From assembly GCF_014486695.1 (NCBI RefSeq), contig NZ_JACTAB010000006.1, positions 1 through 64,000 on the forward strand: DNA of 64,000 nucleotides, read 5' to 3'. This stretch comes from Flavobacterium buctense. GTDB taxonomy: Bacteria > Bacteroidota > Bacteroidia > Flavobacteriales > Flavobacteriaceae. Made by a program: the position numbers and the translations under genes. Below are positions 43,086 to 51,928 of the stretch, one piece after another; position 1 is the first letter of the stretch, and each line of letters starts with the position of its first letter. The notes below the pieces were generated by a model. The model was not told where the DNA came from. It worked only from the letters and a program-made list of their open reading frames with translations, and made no database searches.

Positions 43086-43406
43086 ATGAATTTATCACAA
43101 CAAGATTGGAAAGCACAATTAGAGAGAGATCAGAATGCTGTAATTTTAGATGTAAGAACACCGGAAGAGTGTAGCGAAGGTTTTATTCCCAAAGCGATGA
43201 ATATCGATATATATAAAGGTCAGGGTTTTATTTATGCAGTAGATGAATTGGATAAGTCTAAAAATTATTATGTGTACTGCAAAGCAGGAGCCAGAAGTGC
43301 TCAAGCTTGTCAAATTATGAATCAAATGGGATTTGAGAACACCTTTAATTTAGAAGGTGGTTTTATGAATTGGAAAGGCGATGTTGCCTTTTCTACAGAA
43401 GGTTAA
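43086..43406 (+). CDS. Rhodanese-domain sulfurtransferase
   Basis: 106 aa single-domain protein. The active-site loop CKAGARS (about residues 60-66) has the catalytic Cys and Arg. VILDVRTPEECSEGFIPKA is the CH2A-type element. No signal peptide, so it acts in the cytosol. It is the first of three closely spaced genes (2 nt to the NADH dehydrogenase). Confidence 0.93.
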   Translation: MNLSQQDWKAQLERDQNAVILDVRTPEECSEGFIPKAMNIDIYKGQGFIYAVDELDKSKNYYVYCKAGARSAQACQIMNQMGFENTFNLEGGFMNWKGDVAFSTEG

Positions 43407-43408
43407 TT

Positions 43409-44713
43409 ATGAATATTCCAGCGTCAACTAAACCACGAATAGTCATTATAGGTGGTGGTTTTGCCGGTATAGCCTTGGCAAAAAAACTCAGAAACAAAAA
43501 TGTCCAAGTCGTTTTATTGGACAAACACAATTACCATACTTTTCAACCTTTATTATACCAAGTGGCGACCGGCGGATTGGAAGCGGGTTCTATTGCTTAT
43601 CCGATTCGGAAAGTGATTCAGGAATACAAAGATTTTTATTTTCGGTTAACATCAGTTAAAGAGATTGATACCAAAGAGCAAAAAGTCATATCTGAAATTG
43701 GCGATTTGCACTATGATTATTTGGTAATTGCCACCGGTTCTAAAACCAATTATTTTGGCAACAAAGAAATCGAACGCAATGCAATGTCAATGAAAACCAT
43801 TCCGCAATCTTTGAATATTCGCAGTTTAATTTTGGAGAATTTCGAGCAGGCAGTTTTGTTAAAAGAAGAAGCGGAGAGAAACTTGTTAATCAATTTTGTT
43901 TTAGTTGGTGCCGGACCGACAGGCGTGGAGCTTGCGGGCGCTTTAGCCGAAATGAAAAAAGCCATTCTCCAAAAAGACTACCCCGATTTAGACATTTCTA
44001 AAATGGAAATCAACCTAATTCAAAGCGGTGATAGGGTTTTAAATACGATGAGTGAAAAATCTTCTTTAGAAGCTGAAAAATTCTTGTTAAACTTAGGGGT
44101 AAAAGTTTGGAAAAATGTTCGGGTTACCAATTACGACGGAAGAACCATTACCACCAATACCGATTTAACTTTTGAAACGGCCACGTTGATTTGGACTGCC
44201 GGAGTACAAGGTGCACCCATAAGAGGTTTGGATGCTAAATCTTTAGTTGAAAAAGTAGAGCGCATTCGAGTAAACGAATTCAATCAGGTGAAAGGATACG
44301 ACACTATATTTGCCATAGGCGATATCGCTTTGATGGAAACCAAGGAATATCCACAAGGTCATCCTATGATGGCGCAACCGGCAATGCAACAAGGAAAATT
44401 GTTGGGGGACAATTTGGTCCAATTAATCAGTGGCAGAATCATGAAACCTTTTGAATACAACGATAAAGGTTCCATGGCGACGATTGGTAGAAATTTGGCC
44501 GTAGTTGATTTACCCAATTATCATTTCAGCGGCTTGTTTGCATGGTTTGTATGGATGTTTGTGCATTTGTTCTCCTTAATCGGATTCAAAAACAAAGCTG
44601 TAGTTTTTACCAATTGGGTTTACAATTATATTAAGTTTGATAGAGAAGGCCGATTAATTGTCCGTCCGTATAAAAAAAGAAGTTTTACCACGTTTACCAG
44701 TGATGAGCTATAG
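43409..44713 (+). CDS. ndh: Type II NADH:quinone oxidoreductase (NDH-2)
   Basis: 434 aa FAD enzyme. The FAD motif is IIGGGFAGIALAKKL, then NYHTFQPLLYQVATGGLE (conserved quinone-site region) and the NAD motif GAGPTGVELAGALAE. The C-terminal part (about 385-425) has an amphipathic or hydrophobic anchor. It transfers electrons from NADH to menaquinone without pumping protons. The ATG at 43409 is right after the rhodanese stop codon and fits the N-terminal FAD fold. Confidence 0.95.
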   Translation: MNIPASTKPRIVIIGGGFAGIALAKKLRNKNVQVVLLDKHNYHTFQPLLYQVATGGLEAGSIAYPIRKVIQEYKDFYFRLTSVKEIDTKEQKVISEIGDLHYDYLVIATGSKTNYFGNKEIERNAMSMKTIPQSLNIRSLILENFEQAVLLKEEAERNLLINFVLVGAGPTGVELAGALAEMKKAILQKDYPDLDISKMEINLIQSGDRVLNTMSEKSSLEAEKFLLNLGVKVWKNVRVTNYDGRTITTNTDLTFETATLIWTAGVQGAPIRGLDAKSLVEKVERIRVNEFNQVKGYDTIFAIGDIALMETKEYPQGHPMMAQPAMQQGKLLGDNLVQLISGRIMKPFEYNDKGSMATIGRNLAVVDLPNYHFSGLFAWFVWMFVHLFSLIGFKNKAVVFTNWVYNYIKFDREGRLIVRPYKKRSFTTFTSDEL

Positions 44714-44716
44714 CCG

Positions 44717-45376
44717 ATGAAAAATTTTTCCTTTTTATTAATGGTAATTGTATTGGTTTCTTGCAAGTCAACTTATCTCGATGCCAAAAAATCACCGGTT
44801 TTATTAGACATCAACAAAGAAACCGACGATTATGCTTTTGTAAACCTAAAAAATTACAGCAACGATTTTGTCTTTGATATGAAATACGCTACGCCGGATA
44901 ATTTTCTAAAAGAAAAGGTTTATCCGTGTGGCGAATGTTTTTTGCGAGTGAAAACCATAAAATCGTTGTTAGAAGCCAACAAGGCATTTTTAGACAAAGG
45001 CTATAAAATCAAATTATACGATTGTTATCGACCGATAGCGATTCAGAAACAAATGTGGAAAATTGTTCCCAATCCGACTTATGTAGCCAACCCGAAAAAA
45101 GGGTCGATTCACAACAAAGGTGGCGCAGTTGATATTACTTTAGTAGATTCGCTAGGAATTGAATTGAATATGGGAACGAAGTTTGATTTCTTTGGCGAAG
45201 AAGCAAGTCACAATTACTCTAATCTCTCCAAAGATATTTTGGAAAACCGAAAGTTTTTAAAGGAAATCATGCTCCAACACAACTTCAAATCTTTCGATTC
45301 AGAATGGTGGCATTACAATTTAACCAACAGTTCGGCCGATAAAGTATCTAATCAGAAATGGCGTTGCGAAGACTAA
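44717..45376 (+). CDS. D-Ala-D-Ala dipeptidase (VanX/DdpX family) lipoprotein
   Basis: 219 aa, lipobox in VIVLVSCKS. Zinc and catalytic residues of family M15D are present: SIHNKGGAVDITLVD and EWWHYN, with CYRPIA (Arg) upstream. It hydrolyses D-Ala-D-Ala or murein-derived dipeptides in the periplasm. No vanH/vanA partner is present, so a murein recycling role is more likely than glycopeptide resistance. It follows the NDH-2 gene by 3 nt. Confidence 0.93.
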   Translation: MKNFSFLLMVIVLVSCKSTYLDAKKSPVLLDINKETDDYAFVNLKNYSNDFVFDMKYATPDNFLKEKVYPCGECFLRVKTIKSLLEANKAFLDKGYKIKLYDCYRPIAIQKQMWKIVPNPTYVANPKKGSIHNKGGAVDITLVDSLGIELNMGTKFDFFGEEASHNYSNLSKDILENRKFLKEIMLQHNFKSFDSEWWHYNLTNSSADKVSNQKWRCED

Positions 45377-45942
45377 TTTTCAACACACTTTAAGAAATCA
45401 ATAAAATAACCTTCCGGTTCGTATACCTTCTTATCCAATTCTGAAACAAAAGCGGTTCTGAAAGGATAATCAATAGTTTCTCCGGCATATTTTACCCTCA
45501 TAAACGTTACCGGTGATTTTTTTAGCTCTTCAAAATTTTCTTTAGAAAACACGAACGTACCACTCGTAATTCGGTTATTACTATTGCTTTCATCGCGCAA
45601 CAAGTTCCCGCATGTATCAGCACCGGCATAAAGTAAGGTGACAATTTTGTTGTTGTTTAACTGTAAATATATTTTAGAACTGGCATCGAAACAAATGGCT
45701 TTGATAAAATCCTGACTGCGTTGTAAAATTTGGGTTTCAAGCCCTAGAATCCCATTGTTATTATTCAAAGAAAAGAAAATGGTTGTCGAGTTACCGGCAA
45801 AATTTCTTTCAAAAATGATGTGTTGTTTGGTTGATTTATAAGTACCCAAACTATCTTTAATGTCATTGTCAATCTCACAAGGTTTTTGGGCAAATGCCGT
45901 AAAATTTAAAAGTAAAAATAAAGCTAAAAATAGGTTCTTCAT
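45373..45942 (-). CDS. Secreted protein of unknown function
   Basis: 189 aa with a signal peptide ending NFTAFAQ. Cys residues at about 22, 95 and 111 and a C-terminal Cys are present. It has strands such as KQHIIFERNFAGNSTTIFF. I do not recognise the family. Its stop overlaps the 3' end of the convergent dipeptidase gene by 4 bp, and it lies 4 nt after the methyltransferase gene. Confidence 0.7.
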   Translation of the reverse strand: MKNLFLALFLLLNFTAFAQKPCEIDNDIKDSLGTYKSTKQHIIFERNFAGNSTTIFFSLNNNNGILGLETQILQRSQDFIKAICFDASSKIYLQLNNNKIVTLLYAGADTCGNLLRDESNSNNRITSGTFVFSKENFEELKKSPVTFMRVKYAGETIDYPFRTAFVSELDKKVYEPEGYFIDFLKCVEN

Positions 45943-45946
45943 GGAA

Positions 45947-47125
45947 TTATGATAATTTGCTGCAAAGTAAAACTATTTTATTGTTATTCATATCAGTTGT
46001 GAAAAAACAATACAAATTTCCACCGTCTTTGATTTTCCATTTTTTGCGAATAGCATCCACTGAATCGGGAAAATTTCTAGTGGTGATATTGGCTTTTTGA
46101 TTTTCGAGCAAGGGTTTCATTTCATTTTTGGCATAGCCAATGCGTTGCTGAATTTCAAAACGACGTCCCGGAAAATCAATTAAGGTTTCCGAAGTATACA
46201 AATGCGAATGTTGGTGCAGTTTGTCAATCTTAAATTGACCGGAAATCATGTCAAATACGCCTGATTTCATGATGGCAGCGTTAGGTTCGTATAAATATTT
46301 TTTAGGTAAACCGAAATGGGCTTGGTTTTCGGCATTGAGTTCAAAACTAAAGGCTTCAGTTTCGTTTTTCAGGAGATTAACCGTAAATATTGTAATTGAT
46401 TCATGGTACTCTTTCTCCAAAACCCAGAGCAATTCTTTGACTTCATTTTCCAGCGCCACAATGTGAATGGCTTTTACATTTTTTAATTCAGACAATCCGG
46501 CGGTTATGTCTAGTAACGGAGCCGTTTTTATCATGATGTTTGGCGCAAAACCATAATAGAAATCGAGATTTTCAGGCACATTAGGCAAACAATCTTTAAG
46601 CATAAACACTTTGCCTTTTGCCTCATTCCTTCGCGATGGGTCGATATAAATCCAATCCGCCTTTTTGTTGTTTTTCTTCAGAATTTCATAACTATCACCG
46701 GAAAAGCATTGAATATTGGACGCTTTGAGCTGATCAAAATTGTGTTGAACAAGCTGAGAAAGTTCACGGTTGATTTCACAATGCGCAACTTCCATAACTT
46801 TTTGGGCAAAATAAAAATCATCCACACCAAAACCACCGCTTAAATCAATGAGACTTTTACCCGAAACCAATTGTGATTTGTAAGCAGCAGTTCTTTCAGA
46901 AGAGGTTTGCTCTACAGAAATTTTTGAAGGATAAATGATGTTCTCTGTATTAAACCAAGTAGGTAATTTGGTTTTTGCTTTTTGTTTGGCCGCTATTTGA
47001 TTGAGAATGGCAGTATAGTCTACTTTTGAAAACTTGTTCTTTTGTAAAGCCAATTGATTAACATCAGTGTCAATATGATGGGCAATAAAACGCTGAACTT
47101 CTTCGGCCAATATGGAATAATCCAT
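45947..47125 (-). CDS. Class I SAM methyltransferase with THUMP-like domain
   Basis: 392 aa. The SAM motif is LIDLSGGFGVDDFYFAQ, with DWIYIDPSRRNEAKGKV as the motif IV region. The C-terminus (about 300-390) is the THUMP-like ferredoxin-type domain found in Bacteroidota homologues, suggesting an RNA substrate (tRNA or rRNA base). The exact nucleoside is unknown. It lies 1 nt from the AI-2E gene. Confidence 0.88.
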   Translation of the reverse strand: MDYSILAEEVQRFIAHHIDTDVNQLALQKNKFSKVDYTAILNQIAAKQKAKTKLPTWFNTENIIYPSKISVEQTSSERTAAYKSQLVSGKSLIDLSGGFGVDDFYFAQKVMEVAHCEINRELSQLVQHNFDQLKASNIQCFSGDSYEILKKNNKKADWIYIDPSRRNEAKGKVFMLKDCLPNVPENLDFYYGFAPNIMIKTAPLLDITAGLSELKNVKAIHIVALENEVKELLWVLEKEYHESITIFTVNLLKNETEAFSFELNAENQAHFGLPKKYLYEPNAAIMKSGVFDMISGQFKIDKLHQHSHLYTSETLIDFPGRRFEIQQRIGYAKNEMKPLLENQKANITTRNFPDSVDAIRKKWKIKDGGNLYCFFTTDMNNNKIVLLCSKLS

Positions 47126-47126
47126 A

Positions 47127-48230
47127 CTAAATGTTTTTGGTTAACAACTTAATGATTTTATTATCCGGAAAGAATTCTTTGCCAAAAACTTTGAGAATAG
47201 TATAAAAGGGTATGGCAATAATCATCCCAACTATACCAAACAAGAAACCGGTTATCAAGACCACCAAGAAAATTTCCAAAGGATGGGAACTTACACTTTT
47301 AGAGAAAATCATTGGGGAAGAAATATTATTGTCGATTAACTGAACAATCCAAAAACCAATCATTACATATATGGTTAGGGGTAATATTTCTGTTTGAAAA
47401 TCTCCACCTAAGTTGCTGAGCATGGTTAAAATCGCCGCAACCACAGAAGCTACCAACGGTCCGATATAAGGTACAATATTTAATACGGCACATAAAAAAG
47501 CAATGAGTAAGGCATTTTCTACTCCGAAAATCAGTAATACAATCAGATATAAAATGAATACAATTAGCAATTGCAGTAACAATCCGATAAAATAGCGTGA
47601 CAATAAATGATTGATTTTGTGCAAGGAATGTAAGATTTTGTCTTCTTGCGATTCGGGGATTAAATCTTTAGCGCTTATGATAAATACCAAACGGTCTTTT
47701 AGAAAGAAAAAGGTAATGAATAAGACAGAGGCTAATCCAATTCCGAAGCTGCTAACTGTACCTATAATGGAATTAAACAAATCGGGTATAAAACTAAAAC
47801 TCAATCTGGAACTGATGTTGGCTTCTTTAAAAAGTCTTGATGAATCTATGCCATGGTTATCAAGGTATAAAGCTATTTTATTGAATAATTCGAGAGAGCT
47901 TTTTTCAATAGCCGTTGTATTTAAAAGGGATAAATTTTCACCTTGTGCTAGTACTAGCGGAATAAACATGGATATCAAACCAAAAATGAGCAAGACAAAA
48001 ATGATCAATGTGGCTATGGTAGCAAAAATATGGTTGAACTTAAGTTTTCTTTTAAAAAAGTCCAAAATCGGATTCCCTATTAAGGTTAAAATAAAAGCAA
48101 CAACTAAATAGATAATTACCGATTGAATTTGATATAAAAAGTATAAGGCTAAGGCGGCCAATACTATTATTCCAACCCCTTTAACTATTCCTAATGCAAT
48201 CGTTTTTGAAGTTACCTTTGAAGTGATCAT
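47127..48230 (-). CDS. AI-2E family transporter
   Basis: 367 aa, about eight membrane helices. The family core contains NIVPYIGPLVASVVAAIL and the C-terminal PLEIFLVVLITGFLFGIVGM. Members export small molecules or exchange Na+/H+; autoinducer-2 export is only the founding case. Substrate unknown. Confidence 0.92.
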   Translation of the reverse strand: MITSKVTSKTIALGIVKGVGIIVLAALALYFLYQIQSVIIYLVVAFILTLIGNPILDFFKRKLKFNHIFATIATLIIFVLLIFGLISMFIPLVLAQGENLSLLNTTAIEKSSLELFNKIALYLDNHGIDSSRLFKEANISSRLSFSFIPDLFNSIIGTVSSFGIGLASVLFITFFFLKDRLVFIISAKDLIPESQEDKILHSLHKINHLLSRYFIGLLLQLLIVFILYLIVLLIFGVENALLIAFLCAVLNIVPYIGPLVASVVAAILTMLSNLGGDFQTEILPLTIYVMIGFWIVQLIDNNISSPMIFSKSVSSHPLEIFLVVLITGFLFGIVGMIIAIPFYTILKVFGKEFFPDNKIIKLLTKNI

Positions 48231-48253
48231 GTTTTTTTATTTGGACTAAAAGT

Positions 48254-48297
48254 AAAAAAAAACTCGTCTAGTTAATCATAACTAAACGAGTTTTTCT
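48254..48297 (-). terminator. Terminator of the M43 protease gene
   Basis: Arms AAAACTCGT-CTAGTT and AACTA-AACGAGTTTT form a long stem with a T run on the minus strand, just after the protease gene. Confidence 0.75.
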
Positions 48298-48316
48298 AAA
48301 ATTATATAAACAATTA

Positions 48317-49273
48317 TTATGGCTGAGCAAAAGAGAATCTTGCACCACCTGAAAGGAATAGTGCATCCATTCTGGTTTTTTGACCTGTGGTAAACATATA
48401 CATACCTCTGTCGTCAGTGTAGTCCATGTAATTCATAGTCATTTCTATCGGAGTTCCTGAACAAGTACTGTAATGAGGATAAGCCGGAACACCATAGTTA
48501 GCCGTGTTGTGCGTTGGAGTATCCGCTACTAAATCGCTTCCGCAAGTAGTATCACCCCAAATGTGACGTAAGTTTAACCAGTGACCTACTTCGTGAGTAG
48601 CTGTTCTACCTAAGTTGTATGGATAAGATGGTCCGGTATTGCTGGTAACGCCTACATATTTTGAATCAACCACAACTCCGTCAGTAGCAGATGAACCTCC
48701 AGGGAATTGAGCATAACCTAAGATTCCACCACCAATAGTACAAACCCAAAGGTTTAATTTAGTAGTTGGAGAAGTTGGGTTAAGACCACCACTCTTGGTT
48801 TTTTTCATGGCATCTCTGGTTCCCCATGATGTTTTGGTAGTCGATTTTCTGATTACTTGGTCTAAAACGAAAGTGATTCCAACATTTGCTTTTACTCCCG
48901 AAAAAATGGAAGGCACTAAGTTGTAATCAGAATTTGAAGCATTAAAATCGGCATTTAAAACATCAATCTGAGATTGAATTTGAGCCAAAGAAATGTTTTC
49001 AGCAGCCGTTCTGTACAATACATTAACGACAACCGGAATTTCAATACTTCCGTTAACCAAACGACTTTGGTTAAGTATTGCATTTTCGGTAAAAGCTTCA
49101 ATCTGATTCATTTTAGCTGCCAATTCAGGATTTTCTTGTAATTGTCTTTCAAAAACTTCTTGAGTGTGACAAGATCTTTTAGATACTCGAGCTTCTGAGT
49201 TGGTAGATTTTTCATCCACTTGACAAGAGAACAACATTAGCAAAGCTGCTAATGATAAACAGGTTTTTTTCAT
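48317..49273 (-). CDS. Pappalysin-type (M43) zinc metalloprotease lipoprotein
   Basis: 318 aa. Lipobox LLMLFSCQV (Cys about residue 17). Zinc site HEVGHWLNLRHIWGD, an extended HExxHxxxxxH, and Met-turn NYMDYTDD. PVVVNVLYRT and DFNASNSDY are typical of the family. It is probably a secreted or surface protease. The third ligand position fits M43, but the usual Gly in the linker is Asn. Substrate unknown. Confidence 0.92.
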   Translation of the reverse strand: MKKTCLSLAALLMLFSCQVDEKSTNSEARVSKRSCHTQEVFERQLQENPELAAKMNQIEAFTENAILNQSRLVNGSIEIPVVVNVLYRTAAENISLAQIQSQIDVLNADFNASNSDYNLVPSIFSGVKANVGITFVLDQVIRKSTTKTSWGTRDAMKKTKSGGLNPTSPTTKLNLWVCTIGGGILGYAQFPGGSSATDGVVVDSKYVGVTSNTGPSYPYNLGRTATHEVGHWLNLRHIWGDTTCGSDLVADTPTHNTANYGVPAYPHYSTCSGTPIEMTMNYMDYTDDRGMYMFTTGQKTRMDALFLSGGARFSFAQP

Positions 49274-49434
49274 TTTTATATAATTATTTGGTTAAATAGT
49301 TACTGCAATTTTATAGAATAACTAGTTAATATGAAAAAAAAGCAAAATAAGTTTTGAACAAATCGATGAACAGCAACAATTTTGCAGATTCTTCATTTCA
49401 AATCGAATTTAATATAAGAAATGAATTACAAAAA

Positions 49435-50073
49435 TTAATTATTGAAAATGTAATTTAAAATGTTTGAACCCATTTTTAAGGCTTTCTCACGCACTTCTTT
49501 TGGATTGTTGTGTACTTCAGGATCTTCCCAACCATCACCTAAGTCACATTCGTAAGTGTAGAGTAATACCAATCGGTTCTCTATGAAAATCCCAAAGGCT
49601 TGCGGTCGTTTGTTGTCGTGTTCGTGAATTTTAGGCAAGCCTGTAGCAAACACATTTGGTTTTTGAAAAATAGTATGACTGGCCGGAATTTCAACCAAAT
49701 CATTGTTTGGAAATATTCTTTTGATTTCTCGGCGAATATATTGGTCCATGCCGTAATTATCATCAGCATGTAAAAATCCACCGGAAAGAAGATAGTTTCT
49801 TAAGTTTACAATTTCAGCATCGCTAAAAACTACATTACCATGACCGGTCATGTGCACAAAAGGATAACCAAAAATATCAGGACTACCGGGTTCAACAGTC
49901 GCCGGTTTGGCCTTAATGTTTGTATTGATGTTTTGATTGGCGTATTTTATCAAATTGGGCAAAGAAGTAGGATTAGCATACCAATCGCCACCACCATTGT
50001 ATTTTAGCAAAGCAATTTCTTGGGAAAAACCAATTGAAGTTATCAATAGAAAAAGGAAAAAAAGTTTTTTCAT
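49435..50073 (-). CDS. Secreted DUF4159 protein
   Basis: 212 aa with a signal peptide ending SIGFSQ. The DUF4159 signature is visible: LKYNGGGDWYANPTSLPNL, FVHMTGHGNVVFSD and LSGGFLHADDNYGMD. Predicted fold is class I amidotransferase-like. Function unknown. It lies 20 nt downstream of rsmE. Confidence 0.9.
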   Translation of the reverse strand: MKKLFFLFLLITSIGFSQEIALLKYNGGGDWYANPTSLPNLIKYANQNINTNIKAKPATVEPGSPDIFGYPFVHMTGHGNVVFSDAEIVNLRNYLLSGGFLHADDNYGMDQYIRREIKRIFPNNDLVEIPASHTIFQKPNVFATGLPKIHEHDNKRPQAFGIFIENRLVLLYTYECDLGDGWEDPEVHNNPKEVREKALKMGSNILNYIFNN

Positions 50074-50093
50074 AAACTAAAAATCATTAGTTG

Positions 50094-50804
50094 TCAATTA
50101 TCTTCATTTTTAAACACCACCGAATGACAGGCCACTATCGCAGCAGTCTCAGTTCTCAAACGGGTTTGTCCCAAAGATACAGGAATATAGTTATGCTCAA
50201 GTGCCAATTGGATTTCTTTAACAGAAAAATCGCCTTCCGGACCAATTAAAATAGTGACATCTTCATTGGTTTTTAATTCGTTTTTCAAGGATTTTTTGTC
50301 GGTTTCCTCGCAATGGGCTATGAATTTTTGACCTTTATTTTCCTTTTTTAAAAAGTCTTTGAACGAGATTGGTTCGTTAAGTTTAGGCAAATAATAATGC
50401 AAAGATTGCTTCATGGCGCTTTCCAATATTTTCTGAAACCTATCGGTTTTAATTACTTTTCGCTCCGAGTGTTCGCAAATAACTGGTGTGATTTCTTGAA
50501 GGCCGATTTCGGTGGCTTTTTCCAAAAACCATTCATAACGTTCGTTCATTTTGGTTGGAGCCACGGCCAAATGCAAATGAAATTTCGGTTTTTCTTGTTG
50601 TTCCAATGCATTGATTTTGACCGTACATTTAGTATCGGATGCAATAGTAATTTCAGTAGTGAATAAAAATCCTAATCCATTCGTGACATACAAGACATCA
50701 CCTTCTTTTTTGCGCAATACTTTTATGATGTGCTTGCTTTCTTCTTTGTCAAAAACAAAAGAAGTAGCGGTTTCATTAATCGATGGATTGTAGAATAATT
50801 GCAT
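50094..50804 (-). CDS. rsmE: 16S rRNA m3U1498 methyltransferase
   Basis: 236 aa SPOUT enzyme. The N-terminal PUA-like domain ends near residue 70. The knot motifs are TVLIGPEGDFSVKEI-like (ILIGPEGDFSVKE) and SLGQTRLRTETAAI at the C-terminus. Methylates U1498 in the ribosome decoding region. It lies 3 nt after tsaD and is probably co-transcribed. Confidence 0.96.
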   Translation of the reverse strand: MQLFYNPSINETATSFVFDKEESKHIIKVLRKKEGDVLYVTNGLGFLFTTEITIASDTKCTVKINALEQQEKPKFHLHLAVAPTKMNERYEWFLEKATEIGLQEITPVICEHSERKVIKTDRFQKILESAMKQSLHYYLPKLNEPISFKDFLKKENKGQKFIAHCEETDKKSLKNELKTNEDVTILIGPEGDFSVKEIQLALEHNYIPVSLGQTRLRTETAAIVACHSVVFKNEDN

Positions 50805-50807
50805 GGT

Positions 50808-51830
50808 TTAAAATTCAATACGTGCTTTAGAAACGACAGTCGAATCGGTGAATTTGTCGTGTAAATATTTTTGGTAACCCACGATGCCAATCATCGCCGC
50901 ATTGTCGGTAGTATATTCAAATTTTGGGATAAAGGTTTTCCAGCCGTATTTTCCTTCGGCTGCTTTCAAAGTAGTTCTAATGCCCGAATTCGCCGAAACA
51001 CCACCGCCAATAGCAATTTGCTTGATTCCGGTTTCGGCTACAGCCAATTTCAATTTGTTCATCAAAATTTCGATAATAACATTTTGAACAGAAGCACAAA
51101 TATCATGTTTGTTTTCTTCAATAAAATGGGGATTGATCAACACATTTTTCTGAATAAAATAAAGAATTTGTGTTTTCAAACCGGAGAAGCTAAAGTCCAA
51201 TCCTTCAACTTTTGGTTTGGTAAACGGAAATTTTTTCGGGTTGCCTTCTTTGGCAAATTGGTCAATTAATGGTCCGCCCGGATAGGGTAAACCTAATATT
51301 TTAGCGGTTTTGTCAAAAGCTTCGCCAACAGCATCATCAGTGGTTTCGCCAATGATTTCCATGTTAAAAAAGTCATTTACTTTTACAATTTGGGTATGTC
51401 CACCTGAAATAGTAAGCGCTAAAAACGGAAAGGTTGGTTTGTCAAAACCTTCCTCGTCTATAAAATGAGCCAAAATGTGTGCATGCATGTGATTCACAGC
51501 AATCAGTGGAATATTCAAGGCCATCGATAAAGATTTGGCAAAAGAAGCACCTACTAAAAGCGAACCCATCAAGCCCGGACCTTGAGTAAAAGCAATGGCT
51601 GAGAGCTGTTCTTTTGCAACATTGGCTTTCTTTAAGGCGACATCAATTACCGGTACAATATTTTGCTGGTGTGCCCGTGAAGCCAATTCCGGAACAACAC
51701 CGCCATATTCTTCATGGATGTTTTGTCGGGCAACCACATTGGAAAGTACTTTGTCACCACACAAAACAGCCGCCGCTGTATCGTCACAAGAACTTTCAAT
51801 CGCCAGAATAAAAACTTTTTCAGTATGCAT
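50808..51830 (-). CDS. tsaD: tRNA N6-threonylcarbamoyladenosine transferase TsaD
   Basis: 340 aa ASKHA enzyme with ILAIESSCDDTAAAVL and VNHMHAHILAHF (metal-binding His residues). AIGGGVSANSGIRT is present. It completes t6A37 on ANN-decoding tRNAs with TsaB/C/E, none of which are here. I chose the ATG at 51830 (MHTEKVFIL), since the 16-residue upstream extension is not conserved-like. It is divergent from tamB with 98 nt between. Confidence 0.97.
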   Translation of the reverse strand: MHTEKVFILAIESSCDDTAAAVLCGDKVLSNVVARQNIHEEYGGVVPELASRAHQQNIVPVIDVALKKANVAKEQLSAIAFTQGPGLMGSLLVGASFAKSLSMALNIPLIAVNHMHAHILAHFIDEEGFDKPTFPFLALTISGGHTQIVKVNDFFNMEIIGETTDDAVGEAFDKTAKILGLPYPGGPLIDQFAKEGNPKKFPFTKPKVEGLDFSFSGLKTQILYFIQKNVLINPHFIEENKHDICASVQNVIIEILMNKLKLAVAETGIKQIAIGGGVSANSGIRTTLKAAEGKYGWKTFIPKFEYTTDNAAMIGIVGYQKYLHDKFTDSTVVSKARIEF

Positions 51831-51928
51831 AAAGGGCACAAATTTTGATTTATATTTGACAAGCCTACAAAAAATCAAAAATAAAGATTTTTTGCAAAGG
51901 TAATTTTCTTTCCTAAGTCAAACACCAT

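Noticed and set aside
44717-45376. Vancomycin resistance gene
   Set aside because: VanX-type motifs are present, but there is no vanH/vanA ligase; chromosomal DdpX-like enzymes are common.
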